64,000 nucleotides of DNA from Cenococcum geophilum 1.58 (taxonomy: Eukaryota > Ascomycota > Dothideomycetes > Gloniales > Gloniaceae), in assembly GCA_001692895.1 (NCBI GenBank), contig KV748178.1, forward strand, positions 3,644,536 through 3,708,535. The letters run 5' to 3'. Made by a program: the position numbers and the translations under genes. The notes under the pieces are model-generated. The model had not been told where the DNA came from, did not search any database, and saw only the letters and a list, made by a program, of their open reading frames with translations. Positions 13,306 to 25,100 of the stretch are shown in pieces (the first letter of the stretch is position 1; each line of letters opens with the position of its first letter).

Positions 13306-13576
13306 TGTTTATACTAATTTAATAGTATAAGTGAGTTATATCCCGGGGCATAAAATACGTATAGTATTGTATGCTCTTTAGGATAGTAGTGACTATCGAT
13401 TGTATAAAGCAGACTACGTAGTCTATATACTAATGCGCCTCCCCCCTAATTAGTTAGTGCTTCAGAAGTGCACCAGACGCGTAAGCGGGTGGTTGGTGCA
13501 CCAAACGCGTAAACGCGTACTCGGCGTACCGAACGCGTAAGCACGCGGTTAGTACGACAGGTGCTATAATTATACA
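13306..13576 (-). repeat. 5' LTR of Copia copy 2
   Basis: 271 bp. On the plus strand it begins TGTTTATACTAA and ends ATTATACA, so the element's TG...CA ends are intact on this side. It holds the AGACTACGTAGTCT palindrome at 13411-13424 and a cluster of ACGCGT motifs. It is flanked on the right by TSD ATTAC. Confidence 0.93.
13477..13548 (-). promoter_or_regulatory. ACGCGT cluster in Copia LTR
   Basis: Four exact ACGCGT hexamers (13477, 13505, 13513, 13533) plus ACGCGG at 13543 within 72 bp. In fungi ACGCGT is the MluI cell-cycle box bound by the MBF complex. Whether MBF acts here is inference. The motif keeps CpG in sequence otherwise stripped of CA/TG. Confidence 0.45.
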
Positions 13577-13581
13577 ATTAC

Positions 13582-14720
13582 TCTTTATAAATAAATATAT
13601 CGTTATAAGGCAATGAATAAAAACGTTATTAATAATACTAGAGTTAGGAAAGGCTAGCTAAAATACCTAAATTTGGGAATATCCCAATAGATAGGCGTCT
13701 ACTTAGAGAAAGCTGGCCTATAAGCTTATAGTCGCGCTTATAGCTTATTAAGTAACTAACTAAAGGAGTAACTACAGCCTATTTAGTGATAATTGTTAGT
13801 ATATCTAGGACTGGTAAAAATAGTGCAATATTTAAGGCACTAGACTTATTATTGGCGCAAAATAGGTGCGATAGCATAACTCTAGAATATATTCACAAGA
13901 CTAAACGTAAAGAAATTCGTTAAATTATTAACCTAAGCACCTAAGGTATAAGTAGTCTAACTTTAGATCCTAGAATTTAAACTCCTGCTAAGCCTACTTC
14001 TGATTAGTTGGGGGAAAAACTTGCGCGGTAGGTTGTGGCATAATCTATATAATAAACTTTAAAATACTAGGCTGTACATTATCTTAGGTGCCTCAGCCGC
14101 TTCGTGGATAATTAGTAGGCCCGCCCCTTTGCATAACTTCTTACTAATCCTCTTAATCCTTTACTCTACGTAACCTAATAAAATCCTCTATAAAGGGTCT
14201 AAGAGATTATAGGCGCGTGCTTACTATAAGCTAGGCCACTTTTTTAATGTAAGCTATTTTTAAGCAGCTATAATAGGGTCAATTCAGCAGCTACGGTTAC
14301 AGTTATTAATGTATTTAAATTATAACCTCTTCTTATATATTTTAATTAATTTAATTAGCTAGCTCGCGTATTAGGGGTTAATATATAGCCTTAGGGTTTA
14401 AATATATATATTTTAAAACTAGGCTAACCTAACTACCTATATTAGAACCTTAATTGCATTTTACCACTATAATCTTAGGGAAAAATAAGTTATAGTGGGG
14501 AAGTTCTATCTTAAAAGTATAAGGAGATTATAAGTTATAAGGGTGCAAAACGCGCCCATTTTCCCTTAGACCCTTAGAGAGGAATTACCTCGCATATACT
14601 CTAATTGGCTAGATCGCTTACGTACGGTGCCTTCCTTGGCAGAATTTAATAATAGAACTGCATAATGTTTATAAAGCGAGAAGCGAATTCCTTAACAAGG
14701 GTCTAGGGCATCTAAGATAA
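13582..14720 (+). pseudogene. Decayed plus-strand frame, function unknown
   Basis: From about 13,690 a long plus-strand frame runs with stops mainly of the RIP type (Gln, Arg, Trp codons), beginning VYLEKAGL and later reading GRPAPLHNF-like and GHFFNVSYF-like stretches (Arg/Pro/Leu-rich if stops are ignored). I recognise no family. It could be a RIP-hit host gene or the coding part of an unidentified element. Sequence before the Copia insertion (6361-7367) is its left flank, since the TSD ATTAC links the two sides. The frame fades into short repeats near 14,720. Confidence 0.3.
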
Positions 14721-15728
14721 GCTGTATAAAAGCTCTGCATAAAACTCTATATAAAGCTCTGTAAAAGCTCTACTAATATACAGCACTAATATATTAGGAG
14801 GGTTCTGCAATTGGCCGTATAACTACCTATATAAATACCTACGTAAATATCTATATAAACGTCCATAGAAACACCTATACGATCGTCTCTATATACGGCC
14901 CTATAACCAATTAATTAAATACCTATATAATTAATTAGATACCTATATAAATGGTTCTATAAACGGCTCTATAAATATCTATTTAATTAATTAATCGATT
15001 AATTAATTGCCTATATAAACACCCGTACTAATATCCATACAAACGGCTATATAATTAATTAATTAAATATCTATAATTAATCATCTGTATAAACGTCTAC
15101 ATACCTATATATAGCTTTACAAAAGGCTCTATATAAAGCTCTACTAAATACCCTATTAAATACTCTGCTAAAGCCTCTATAAGATCTCTAGCTATATAGT
15201 AAATAAAGTATATAGTGCGCAGGGGGGTCTAAGGGGGTCTCCCCCTTAAAGCTCTGCTTAAAGGGTTGCTTAAAGGGTTGCTTAAAGCCCTATATAGAGC
15301 TCTAAAGCTCTACTAACACGCAGCACTAATATGCTAAGAAGGTTCTGCAATTAGCCGTATAACCACCTATATAATTAACCACCGTATAATTGCCTCTATA
15401 AATAGCTCTATAAACGGCTTAACAAATGTCAATACAATTGCCTATATAAACGCCCATACAGTTAATTAATTAAACGCCTATACGATTACCTCTATATATA
15501 GCTCTGCGAACGCCTATATAATTAATTAATTAAATGTCTATATAATTGCCTATACAATTATCTTTATAAACGTCTCTATAATTAATTACCTATATAGGCG
15601 TCTACACCCTACATATCTATATATAGCTTTATAGAAGTTTTATACAAAGCCTTATATAAAGCTCTATATAAAGCTCTAAAAAAGCTCTATTAAAAGCTCT
15701 ACTAAAGCCTCTACTAAAGCTTATCTTA
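14720..15728. repeat. Degenerate short-repeat block with an internal duplication
   Basis: Built from arrays of AAAGCTCT(A)TAT-like units alternating with CCTATATAA-like units and AATTAATTAA runs. The order is array, then CAGCACTAATAT...GGTTCTGCAATT, then CCTATATAA array, then AAAGCTCT array. This order occurs twice (about 14,718-15,210 and 15,250-15,720): compare AGCACTAATATATTAGGAGG near 14,785 with AGCACTAATATGCTAAGAAGG near 15,322. No coding frame is supported. Confidence 0.65.
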
Positions 15729-15733
15729 GTAAG

Positions 15734-16064
15734 TGTAACGGAACCCCCTGGGAGGTATATATCCGATAAGACGGTAGGAGGTTTTATTTATATCCCATCT
15801 ATATTCCAGAAGACATAGTTAAATAGGTTAAAGGCGAAAGGTTTTACTAGCGTCTTAAAAGGAATATATAGGAAGCTAGTTCCCCTCTAGAGAAGAACTA
15901 GCGATTAGTCTCTAAATAGAAGTGGTTAAAAGTATTTATCCTTTAATAAGTAAAAACTTATTTTATCTTCTACTTACCTTTAACATATCTTTAACTTACC
16001 TTCTACTTACCGGTAATACTATTAATTAGATAATTATACGTTCTAGTTAGGCTGGCCTTTTATA
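15734..16064 (+). repeat. 5' LTR of Gypsy W
   Basis: 331 bp starting TGTAACGGAACCCCC and ending CCTTTTATA. Same length as the 3' LTR at 29459-29789. The differences I can see between the two are mostly transitions (for example GGGAGG/AGGAGG, TTCTAG/TTCCGG). Preceded by TSD GTAAG. Confidence 0.92.
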
Positions 16065-16289
16065 ATTCTAATTACTTATAATCTGTTAGAAATATACAGC
16101 TATTAATTAACAATAACGGACTATACTCCTATACCTTATAAAGTAACGCCCTTACCGTAGGAGGCTTAGAGAGTCTCCTTAGAGGAGCGCATTCCCTTTA
16201 CTTATAAAAGAGTAGACTAGGAAGCCACGGCTAGTCTATCTAACTTTATAAGACCTTTAGGAACGATTACTGTTAGGGAGTTATTAGAG

Positions 16290-19200
16290 TAGTCGCTATG
16301 TAAAACCCTATAAAAAATAAAAGAGTTAGAGATACAATTAAGATAAGTATATTAGGACTGCTAAGAATAATTATAAGGATAGTTAGGAGAAGTATAGACA
16401 CCCTAAATACGAAGCGGACTTAAAGGGGCAACGCTATACTACGCTATAACGTTAGAAAAACCTAGATTCCGTATAAAGGAACCTAATAAGTATAATAGTA
16501 ATAGTCTCCGGAACTATAATTGTTTTATCCGTTAATATAAAACTAAGTTTTAGCTAGATCTGAAATATTACTTTAATAAGTATAATTAAACACTAATTGC
16601 TTTTACCTTCCTATATGGCACCGTTAAGAGTTTATAGACACGCTATAAGAAGAAACTTACTATACCCTTTAAATTTAGCGAACTTAAGACCTAGTTGGTT
16701 AATTAGGTCTAAGACCCTACTAATTAAGGGATAGATTATAACTAGTAATATTATAACGCTAAATAGTAAGAAGGCTAAAGTGTAGTTTAGTTTATAAACT
16801 ACTTAGAAGAGCTAGAAGATAATATACCCTACTTAAACCTATAGGATAACGCTATATAACTTTACTAGCTACTTACTAAGCTACAACCTAAGATTTAATA
16901 AGCTATTTAGGAGAAGGGCGAAATTCCTACCTCTTAAGAAAAGCTTATCTCTAAAGTTACTCGGATTAAGAATGCTAAAAGAGACTATTTAGGCAAGCGA
17001 AAGGAATAAGACGCTAATGATAAAAAGCGTAGGACTAGACCTAGTTTTAATAATAGGGGTAGATTCTAACCTAACCGCTTTATAGAAGGATAATATAAGT
17101 AGGCCTTATAGCTCTAGAGTAACGCTAGTTAACTTTAAAATAATAATAGGTAGAGACCTAATCTATAAAAGGGGAACTAAAAGATATATACCTATTATAA
17201 CTGTGGCAAAAAGGGCTATATAAGCCACTTCTACTAGTAAAAGAAGTAAGAGTTGGCCTAATTAGGAAAAGAGACAGCCTAGTAGATTTTTACTCCCTTA
17301 TACTAGGCTAGTAAGAGAAGGAGGGAGTAAACTACTGTATGGTTATTCCTGTCTCTATTTAAGTTAATAATAAATAGGTAATATGAGACTGCCTTATAGA
17401 TAGCGGCGTGAGTATAGGGTTTATTTCTTAATTACTAGTAAAAGAATTAGATTTGGACCTTAGCGGCTTATAGGTGCGCACTATTTAAAGTATTAGAGGC
17501 CACTAAATTCCGTACTATAGGGAATAGACGTTTCCCGTTGCTAGTTAGAACTATAATAGTCTATAGAACACGCAGAAGATACACTTCTACGCTGTAGAAA
17601 TTAAGGGGTATAACCTTATTCTGGGATACCTATAGCTTTACTAAGTTAATCCAGATATTAATTAGCTTTTAGCCTTATATTAATACTAAAAGTCTTAATC
17701 GCGTATTGTAGTTAAGGATTAAGAGACTTTCCTAAGCTATATATAAGAAGAAGGGTAGGTATATACTATATATACTACTCTTAACCCTAAGAATAAAGAC
17801 ATAGGGTATTTATTTTTGGATATCCGGCTATACGTAGTTAAGGAACAAATTTTTTTATAGGAATATATAGACCTAGAAAAGGTTTCTAATAAAGAGGCTA
17901 TATAGACCTTACTTAACCCTATATTAGTTAAGTATAAGATAGATATAGGGGATAAGCAACCTCCTTTTAGACTACTATATAACTTATTAGAAAACGAACT
18001 AGCCGTATTACGTCAGTATATAGTAAACAATCTTTAAAAAGGATAGATTCGGCCCTCTACGAGCCTGGTAGGGGTACTAATTATATTTATACTAAAGAAG
18101 GACGGAACCCTTCGCCTCTATATTAACTATTAGGCGCTTAACAGGATTACTATAAATAATTGCTACTTACTACCCTTAATAGGGGAGCTTATTAATAGGC
18201 TATTGGGCATAAAAATATTTATAAAATTGGATCTAAAAAATATATACCATTAAATCCAGATTAAAGCTAGCGATAAGTAGAAAACGGCGTTCTAAATATG
18301 ATACGGCTACTTTAAATACCTAGTAATGCCATTTAGGCTTACTAACGTACTAGTGATATTTTAGGCCTATATTAATAAGGCATTATTAGGCCTATTAGAC
18401 ACGATATATATAATCTATTTTAATAATATTATAGTCTACTCTAATAACTATAAAGCATATACGTACTACGTGCAAATAATACTTAAAAGATTGCGGGAAT
18501 ATAAGCTCTATATAAACCTAAAAAAATGCTCGTTCTATATTACTAGCATTAATTTTTTAGGCTTTATTATTAGCGTTAATAGGGTATTAATAGAGAAAAG
18601 CCGGGTAGACACTATTAGGAAATAGCTATACCCTATAACGTTTAGAGAAGTATAGGTTTTCTTAGGCACGGCGAACTTCTACTAAAGGTTTATTGTTTAC
18701 TATTTATAAGTAATACTCCTAATTACTAATCTACTAAAAGGATTTAAGAATGGCAAGAAGTTAGGACCCTTTATATTTAGGAAAGCTACTAAGCAGGTAA
18801 TAGACCGGTTAAAGGATTTATTTATATTAGCGCCTATCCTAATATACTTCTACTAGGAGCTATATATATACCTTAAAACGGATATATCTAGCTTTACTCT
18901 AGGGGCAATTATATCTTAATTAAAAGACGGAAAATGGCATCCTATAGCGTTTTAGTTAAGGAAAATAACCCCTATAAAGTAGCGTTATATAACGCACGGC
19001 TAGGAGCTATTTACAATAATTACAGTAATAAAGTATTAGCGACATTATTATATAGGAAGTAATTATCCTATTAAAGTCCTTATAGACTACAATAACCTAG
19101 AATACTTTATAACTATAAAGGTATTAAGCGGTTAATAAGCGAGATGGGTAGAGGCACTATTGTAGTATAACTTTAAAATTATATACTACCTAGGAAAGAT

Positions 19201-21400
19201 AAATCCTACTAATAGGTTATTAAGATATCCGGATTATAAGATAGGGAGGATCTAGGACAGTATAGGGGAAACAATCCCTATATTGCAAAATTTGCTTAGG
19301 AAGAAAGAAGACTCTTTCCCTAGAACTATAGAATTTTATAGCAGAGTAGAGGTCCTAGTAATGCAGCTATAAAGCGACATAATTATAGAGCCGTAGGATA
19401 TAGTTATAAACTAGGTTATAGACTAAGCAGATATTATAAAGTTAGCGTACCTTAAAATTAGCAAGAATTCTACGGGATATACTAGAGGTATTACGGCACC
19501 TTTAACTTAATAGCGTATTAGCTGCAAGTTTTCGGATTTAAGGGGGATAGGCGAGATACCTATCCGTAATATGGCATACTATATAACGGTAGAAGAATCT
19601 ACTAGCACTAATAATTTAAAACGTCTTATACTACGCCTTAAGTCCGTAATAGCGGTAGGTAAAATGGAAGTAAGTAATTTATATAAAACCTTTCCGGATC
19701 TTCTTCTTTAAGCTTAATAAAGGGACGCCTTCGCCTTTAGGGAAAGGTAGAAAGATATAGTAAAGACTAACTTAGCTAGAGTTACTAAGAAGCTATAGCA
19801 GTAAGACTAAAAGGGTGCTATATATATCTTAAAGGACTAAGCAATTTAAGATAAAATTCTAAAGATCTTTTATAATAACCCTTTTAGGGGTCACTATAGT
19901 GCTAATAGAACCCTTAAGGCCGTTTAAAGGAAATACTTTTAGGATGGAATGTCTAAAGAGGTTAAGGACTATATATTAAGGTGTAATATATGCTAAAGGA
20001 TATATATTTCTAGGTATCACCTATATAGCGAGTTATTAGTGCTTTTTATTCCGTAGGGATCTATATTAGAATTAACAATGGGTTTTATTATAGGCTTACC
20101 CCCTACTAAGATAAGAACTAAAGAGGTTACTAACACTATTCTAGTAATCGTTAATAGGTATATAAAGTTTTTAGGATACTTTACTGTTATAATAATAATC
20201 ATAGTAGTAGAACTAGAAGACCTATTTTTAAAACAGTAGCTCTTATTTAGTATGCTAAGGGGAATTATATCTAATAGAGGTACTATATTTAATAGTATAT
20301 TTTAGTCTTTATTTTATCTCTTATTAAAAATACGGCAAAGGATAAGCACTACCTTTTACCTATAAATAGATAGGCTAATAAAGTGTCTAAATACGTTATT
20401 GGAATACTACTTCCGCTACTATATTAATTATTAATAAAATAATTAGACATTGTGGTTAGCTTTAACGCAGCATATATATAATATAAGCATCTATAGTAGT
20501 ATAAAAATGACCCCTTATAAAGCATTGTTTGGGGTAAAAGTAAATAACCCCTAGAATGTTAAGGACATTATTCCTAAAAGGGAGGCACTAGTAGCGTCTA
20601 AGAGAATTAAGCAAATAAGAATTCGCAGAGAAGAACTTAAAAAGCACTTACTAAACGCCTAAGCTGTATAAAAAAGGTACTATAACGAAAAATATATACT
20701 AAAAGAATTTAAAATAGGAGATAAAGTCTTACTGTTTATAAAAAATATTTAAATAAAACGTATTAAGAAGAAGCTGGATCACCAGTAGCTCGGACCCTTT
20801 AAAATAGTTAGGAAAACTAAAGGAAATTAAGCCTATAAATTATAATTACCGAAATTATACCTAATATATCCTATATTTTATATTTCCTTACTAAAGCTAT
20901 ATTAGAGAAGAGATAGTACGGAACTGCTACTACCTAGCAAAATTAATAGGGAACTAAAATGGAATATAGAAGACATTTTAGACTAAAGATGGCGCTAAAA
21001 AAAGCGCGAATTTTTAGTTCGCTAGGAAGGATACTCTTAGGTATATAATAGTTAGGAACTTAAGGAGCACCTTTAACTGGAATATAATATAGTAATTAAA
21101 ACCTTCCTAAGGACTAAAGGTAAAGATTTAGTAACGGTTTTAGATATACCATAAATAAGATAATGGGGAAGACCCCGTAAATTAAAACTATAAGGTTAAG
21201 TATAAGCATTAAGAACGGAAATGTTTTGCTATTATTATAGGGATCCTAGAACCTTATAAGGGGAAGCCTATAAGACCTATAGAAGAACCACTAGGGATAC
21301 TATCTAAAGAAGACGCTGTTTAAGAATAAGTAGTAGTAATATAAGAAAAGGCCTTAGGAATTTAGAAGGACCCCCTAAGGATAAAAGGAGTATCTAGTCT
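16290..21400 (+). pseudogene. Gypsy W gag-pol with chromodomain, RIP-degraded
   Basis: Gag is at about 16,290-17,330 and ends in a zinc knuckle at 17193-17234 (YYNCGKKGYISHFY, outer Cys changed to Tyr). The protease motif DSGVS is near 17,399. RT spans about 18,040-18,620 with LKKDGTLRLYINY and YFNNIIVYS, where both catalytic Asp of the YxDD box have become Asn. RNase H is about 18,850-19,240. The integrase zinc region has H (about 19,893) and C-x2-C (about 19,980-19,995), and the core starts FIIGLPPTK near 20,090. A chromodomain (REFLVR-EGYS-VYNS) is at about 20,990-21,060, followed by a basic GRPRKLKL tail. The order IN then chromodomain places it in the chromoviruses. The start codon cannot be fixed and the end is approximate. 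Confidence 0.83.
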
Positions 21401-21498
21401 AACACCGGAGATATATAGTAGAGTTAATAATATAAAGAGGAGCAAAAGGACCGCCTATAAAAAATTAAAATTTTTAAAAAATTATAAAGCATCTATAG

Positions 21499-21766
21499 TG
21501 TATAATTACAGCACCTGTTGTACCAAACGCGTGCTTACGCGTTCGGTACACCAGGTACGCGTTTACGCGTTCAGTGCACCAACCACTCACTTACGCATCT
21601 GGTGCACTTATAAAGCACTAACTAATTAGGGGGGAGGTGCATCAGTATATAGACCACGTAGTCTACTTTATACAATTAACAGTCACCATCTAAACAAGCA
21701 TACAATACTACATGTATTTCGTGCCCGTGGATACAACTCACTTATACTATTAAGTTAGTATAAATA
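21499..21766 (+). repeat. 5' LTR of Copia copy 1
   Basis: 268 bp, starting TGTATAATTACAG and ending GTATAAATA (RIP form of ...ACA). Same length as the 27584-27851 LTR. A primer-binding site should begin at 21767 (CTAATCAGTAAGCG), but I cannot assign the tRNA. Confidence 0.92.
21527..21598 (+). promoter_or_regulatory. ACGCGT cluster in Copia LTR
   Basis: ACGCGT at 21527, 21537, 21557 and 21565, plus ACGCAT at 21593 (altered copy). The same array recurs in the 3' LTR at the same offset (27612-27683). The hexamer matches the MluI cell-cycle box; the function here is inferred. Confidence 0.45.
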
Positions 21767-22146
21767 CTAATCAGTAAGCGCGCACAGATTAGTAATTACT
21801 TAATACCTCCCCCCGAGCGATACACACGACAGCAACCACCTGTTTAGACTCCTAGTACAACCTACTAGAAGGTTAGAAGTCGGGAATTACAGACTTATCT
21901 CTAACTTTATATACTTATTTAAGTCTTAGTACGGTTTACTAAAAGTTATAGACGCGAATATAGACCTATACAGAACCCCTATCCTCAACCCCCTTAAACC
22001 TTAAACCTCTTCGGACCTTTTATAGAAACCCCCTACCCTCCTATAAACTATTACGGACCCGTTAATTAATTTTACGGACCGTTATAAGACCTCCCCCACC
22101 CGTTATAAGCTGCTACCACCCACTACGCACCATACTACACTATAGT

Positions 22147-25100
22147 ATGGCAGACATTAGCAAGCAAGTTAGTAAAGGTTAAAAGAAGTGGAGACAAGGC
22201 GTCGACGTTACATCTATAAACGACGTTAACGACTATATTAGCTTTAAAATCCTTAAATATAGATACTTTAAGCTTATAAATAACGACCTATAGGAGTAAT
22301 ATAAGGAAGACTTTGCGGACTTTACGGAAGCTATTTTTAAGGCTTATAACCCTACTACTATCCGTAACCTACGAACCCTTTTACGTCACTAAGGCGTATA
22401 GGTTAAAAGGGATAGACGAGTTACTGTTGCACGGTCTCTATACAATATACTATATAAGGAGGACTAAACGGAATAGACTAAAGAGCAGATCTTAAATTAT
22501 ATCAAAACTAGCAACCTCTTTACCTCCTTTAAACTTAATAGAATCTCTAGCCTTATAGCTAACCCATTTAACTAAATTCGTTCTATAAACCTAAGTAGCA
22601 TTAAAATTAATCTTACTAGCTAAAGTATACCCAATACTTAAGTTACGGACCACAATACCCCTATAACCCAAATTACGGACCGTAATACCCCTATAAACCA
22701 AAATACGAACCAAATTACCCCTATTATTTAAGTCACAGATCCGTAAGCCATATATCCACAAGCCACAGATCTATAAGTCATAGATCCGCAACCTACCCAA
22801 GTAAAGACCTATAGTAAGGAGCTAGCTAACCTAGCTAAGCTCTATACCGACAAATCCAAGTATAGCGGTAAAAACGATAACTTTAACTTTAAACTTACTA
22901 TCTTTACAAACCTCTATCAAAAGGCTAATATTCCTAAATAGGAATTCAGCTAAGCCTACTCCACTATACTGCGCGGCCTAGCACTTAACCACTACTACAC
23001 TAACCTTAAGAGTAACCCCCTTAGTGTTCCCTTTAATAAGCTATACAAAGCTACGCGTAACTACTTTAAAGGACTAGAATATAAGCGTAATATTCTTACC
23101 TAATAGAATATAACCAAGCTACAGACCGTAATTAACAAGAACACTAAAAAATCAACTATAGAGTGCCTGCAAATTCTCATTAAAGACCTTTAGCACCTAT
23201 AGCATGGCCTTAACACCAAGCTTTAAATAGACGACTTCCTACATAATAAACTTATTACAGCCTACCAGAAAGTAGAGCCCTATAAATACACCTACTACAA
23301 GCCTACAGATACCTTAGCTAGCCTCATTAATAACCTACACTCCTCTATTATAATGTATAAAGTCTTAAACCTACTAGGCAGCACTTAAACCTTTATTATA
23401 GATATTTAATATCCACAAATAGACTTAAACGTCTACTTTACGGACCGCCGCTACTGCCAGCAGCACCTATACCAACTAAGTCCCACCCGTAACCCCTATA
23501 GCAACCCCTATATAAAAACATACCCCCACAGATAAACCAGCTAGAAGTGCTTCGTATACAGTAAAGAAGGATATTAGTCTATAAGGCATACCTAGGAAGA
23601 ACGTAACAAGTCTAAAAAGAGACTTAATAGCCGTATTAACTAGTTTATTTTAGAATATAAAGGAGAGGAAGTAGAAGAGCCCCCTAATAAGTCAATAGAA
23701 GCCCTTATAATTAACTTTAACTTAAACNCTTAGGAATAANAGACCTNANAGATATTCCTAACTACTTTTANACCTTTTACGGACAGCTAAGCCTTTAATA
23801 TTACGACCGTATTAGCCGACCGTTCCTTTATACACTTAGTTACGCCCAAAAACTATTCCGCAAGTACCCCTATTACAAATATTATAGATTATAAGCAGGA
23901 CCCATTTATATATATTACTATAGAACGCTATACCCCCAAGGAATTCTACGGTGTTATAATCGATATAGGTGCCTCTAAGAAGTCTACCGTAGGCTACGGA
24001 CAATACCTCGTATATAGGACCACCATAAATAATAATACGGACATTAATATTACGTAAACTAGGGCTATAAACGTCTAATTCGGCATCGGCTTAACCGCAT
24101 TAATTAGATTAATTAAAGTTAAGACTTTAATTAGCCTAGTTAACTTCCACGTAGTAAAAGCAGATACCCCCTTCCTATTCTATCTTACAGATATAGATAG
24201 GTTATAGGTATACTACAATAATGTTACAGACACCCTAATTGGCCCCACAACTGCCCTAGGAAGTAAGTATATTACCCTACCAATTACACAACAATTTAGA
24301 TACCCATTCCTTATATAGGGAGAGACTTTACAGACCTACATTCAGGAATCTTTTAACTATAACCCGTGCTACCTTACTAGTACGGAGATCAACCGTCTAT
24401 ACCGCCGTTTCGGCCACCTATTAGCCGAAAAGCTGTATAGAGTCCTTAAACGCTTTAGACATAATAATGTTAATAGAAAGGCAATTAACCACCTAACTAA
24501 ATACTGCTCCTTCTGCTAGAAATACAGACGTTCCCTAGGCCGATTCAAGTTCACCCTTTATAAGGACCTTAACTTTAACCACTTAGTATACGTGGATATT
24601 ATATACATTAACGGCAGTCTAGTATTACATATAATTAACAAGGCAACCCACTATTAAGCCGCCCGTTAGTTGCAAAATATATCCATAAAATACACTTAGG
24701 ATATTTTACGGACCTGCTAGATCGACATATACGTCAGACCTCCGCAGTATATCACCCACGACACTAGTAGGAACTTTATCAGCAAGGAATTCCAGCAGTA
24801 TACTACGGCCATAGCTATATCAATAAAAGCTGTTCTAGTTAAGGCGCACTAGTCCATTAGGCTTATTAAGCAAGCTTACCTAGCCTTATAGAGAGCTTAC
24901 TAGATTATTACAGACGAGTATAAGGACATCTAAAAGGAACTAGCTTTACAGATAGCCGTAAAAGCTATTAACGACACCACTAGCCCTAATAGACTAGTAC
25001 CCACCCTCTTAGTTTATAGAGCCTACCTAAGAATAAGCAACCTAAGCCCTCCTACCCCATCTATTACGGAACGAGCAGCTACAATACGGAAGGCAATAAC

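Larger units (their letters stand above)
7373..13576 (-). mobile_element. Complete Ty1/Copia retrotransposon, minus strand (copy 2)
   Basis: A 6,204 bp element bounded by two 271 bp LTRs in direct orientation and flanked by a perfect 5 bp target-site duplication, ATTAC (7368-7372 and 13577-13581). The coding strand is minus: the 5' LTR is at 13306-13576 and the 3' LTR at 7373-7643. The internal region holds one gag-pol frame in Copia order (gag, protease, integrase, RT, RNase H). It belongs to the same family as the plus-strand copy at 21499-27851, with matching LTR organisation, start context and terminal stop. RIP stops make it inactive. It interrupts the TA-rich sequence that runs from about 6361 to 14720. 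Confidence 0.93.

Noticed and set aside
14720..15728. Short repeats considered as a telomeric or CRISPR-like array
   Set aside because: Units are degenerate, not TTAGGG-like, and have no constant repeat/spacer organisation.
20017..20202. 61-codon minus-strand frame inside Gypsy W integrase
   Set aside because: Opposite strand of a recognised integrase core.
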